From Welwitschia mirabilis (lineage: Eukaryota > Gnetophyta > Gnetopsida > Welwitschiales): 20,143 nucleotides of DNA. Position 1 is the first letter of the stretch; every line of letters starts with the position of its first letter. Shown in pieces: positions 20,119-20,143 of the stretch. A program made the position numbers and the translations under genes. Where the stretch lies: positions 3,415,045 through 3,435,187 of the forward strand of contig JBOZIK010000001.1 of assembly GCA_051453625.1 (NCBI GenBank), in the 5' to 3' direction. The notes under the pieces are model-generated. The model did not search any database and was not told where the DNA came from. It was given only the letters and a program-made list of their open reading frames with translations.

Positions 20119-20143
20119 ATCTTCTTTTAGATATGTAGTGTCA

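Larger units (their letters stand above)
18166..20143. other. AT-rich DNA, no readable gene; two tandem duplications
   Basis: No pol or gag words were found on the - strand upstream of the ORF3-like frame, nor on the + strand. Two AAACCCTAA telo-box words lie at 19831-19839 and 19852-19860. Tandem duplications at 18981-19127 and 19909-20118 are listed separately. Confidence 0.5.

Overview
The window looks like nuclear DNA of a flowering plant. It is strongly AT-rich, poor in CpG outside a few palindromic spots, carries two runs of N (100 and 10 bases), and has no intact gene. All recognisable coding sequence comes from decayed plant retrotransposons. The host lineage cannot be fixed from the sequence; the Sirevirus-type Ty1/copia element alone fits monocots or dicots.

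Left third (1-7008, + strand): remains of Sirevirus-like copia DNA. Up to the 100-N gap lie a gag end with one intact CCHC zinc knuckle and one damaged one, an acidic coiled-coil tail, a protease motif (DSGCSR), then an abrupt jump to the last codons of pol. After that come a CpG-bearing 3' noncoding stretch, a TATA box, and a third reading frame (ORF3) that begins MAKSSSRKR and is broken by three stops. After the gap come integrase, reverse transcriptase and RNase H in order, the pol stop, a 0.7 kb noncoding tail with three polypurine tracts, and a 3' LTR of about 1.57 kb holding a TATA box, internal tandem repeats and a C-rich end. The order of parts shows that the two sides of the gap are not one simple element: either nested or rearranged copies, or a scaffold join.

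Middle (7009-12960): a degenerate array of about 53-bp units (7990-8335), a short RNase H tail of a second copia family followed by a small LTR-like block (8405-8859), a long stretch without readable genes, then a third, heavily decayed copia pol with RT and RNase H (about 11540-12960, + strand).

Right part (12961-20143): mostly unreadable AT-rich DNA with hairpins, a pyrimidine tract and two tandem duplications. One real signal is on the - strand at about 17045-18165: a broken reading frame that resembles the third, env-position ORFs or 'putative plant transposon protein' family of plant retroelements.

None of these parts can work together now. Most stops replace Trp, Gln or Arg codons by C-to-T or G-to-A change, and two of the three integrase catalytic acids are lost the same way, as expected for old, methylated, silenced elements. 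No host gene, tRNA, rRNA or CRISPR was found.
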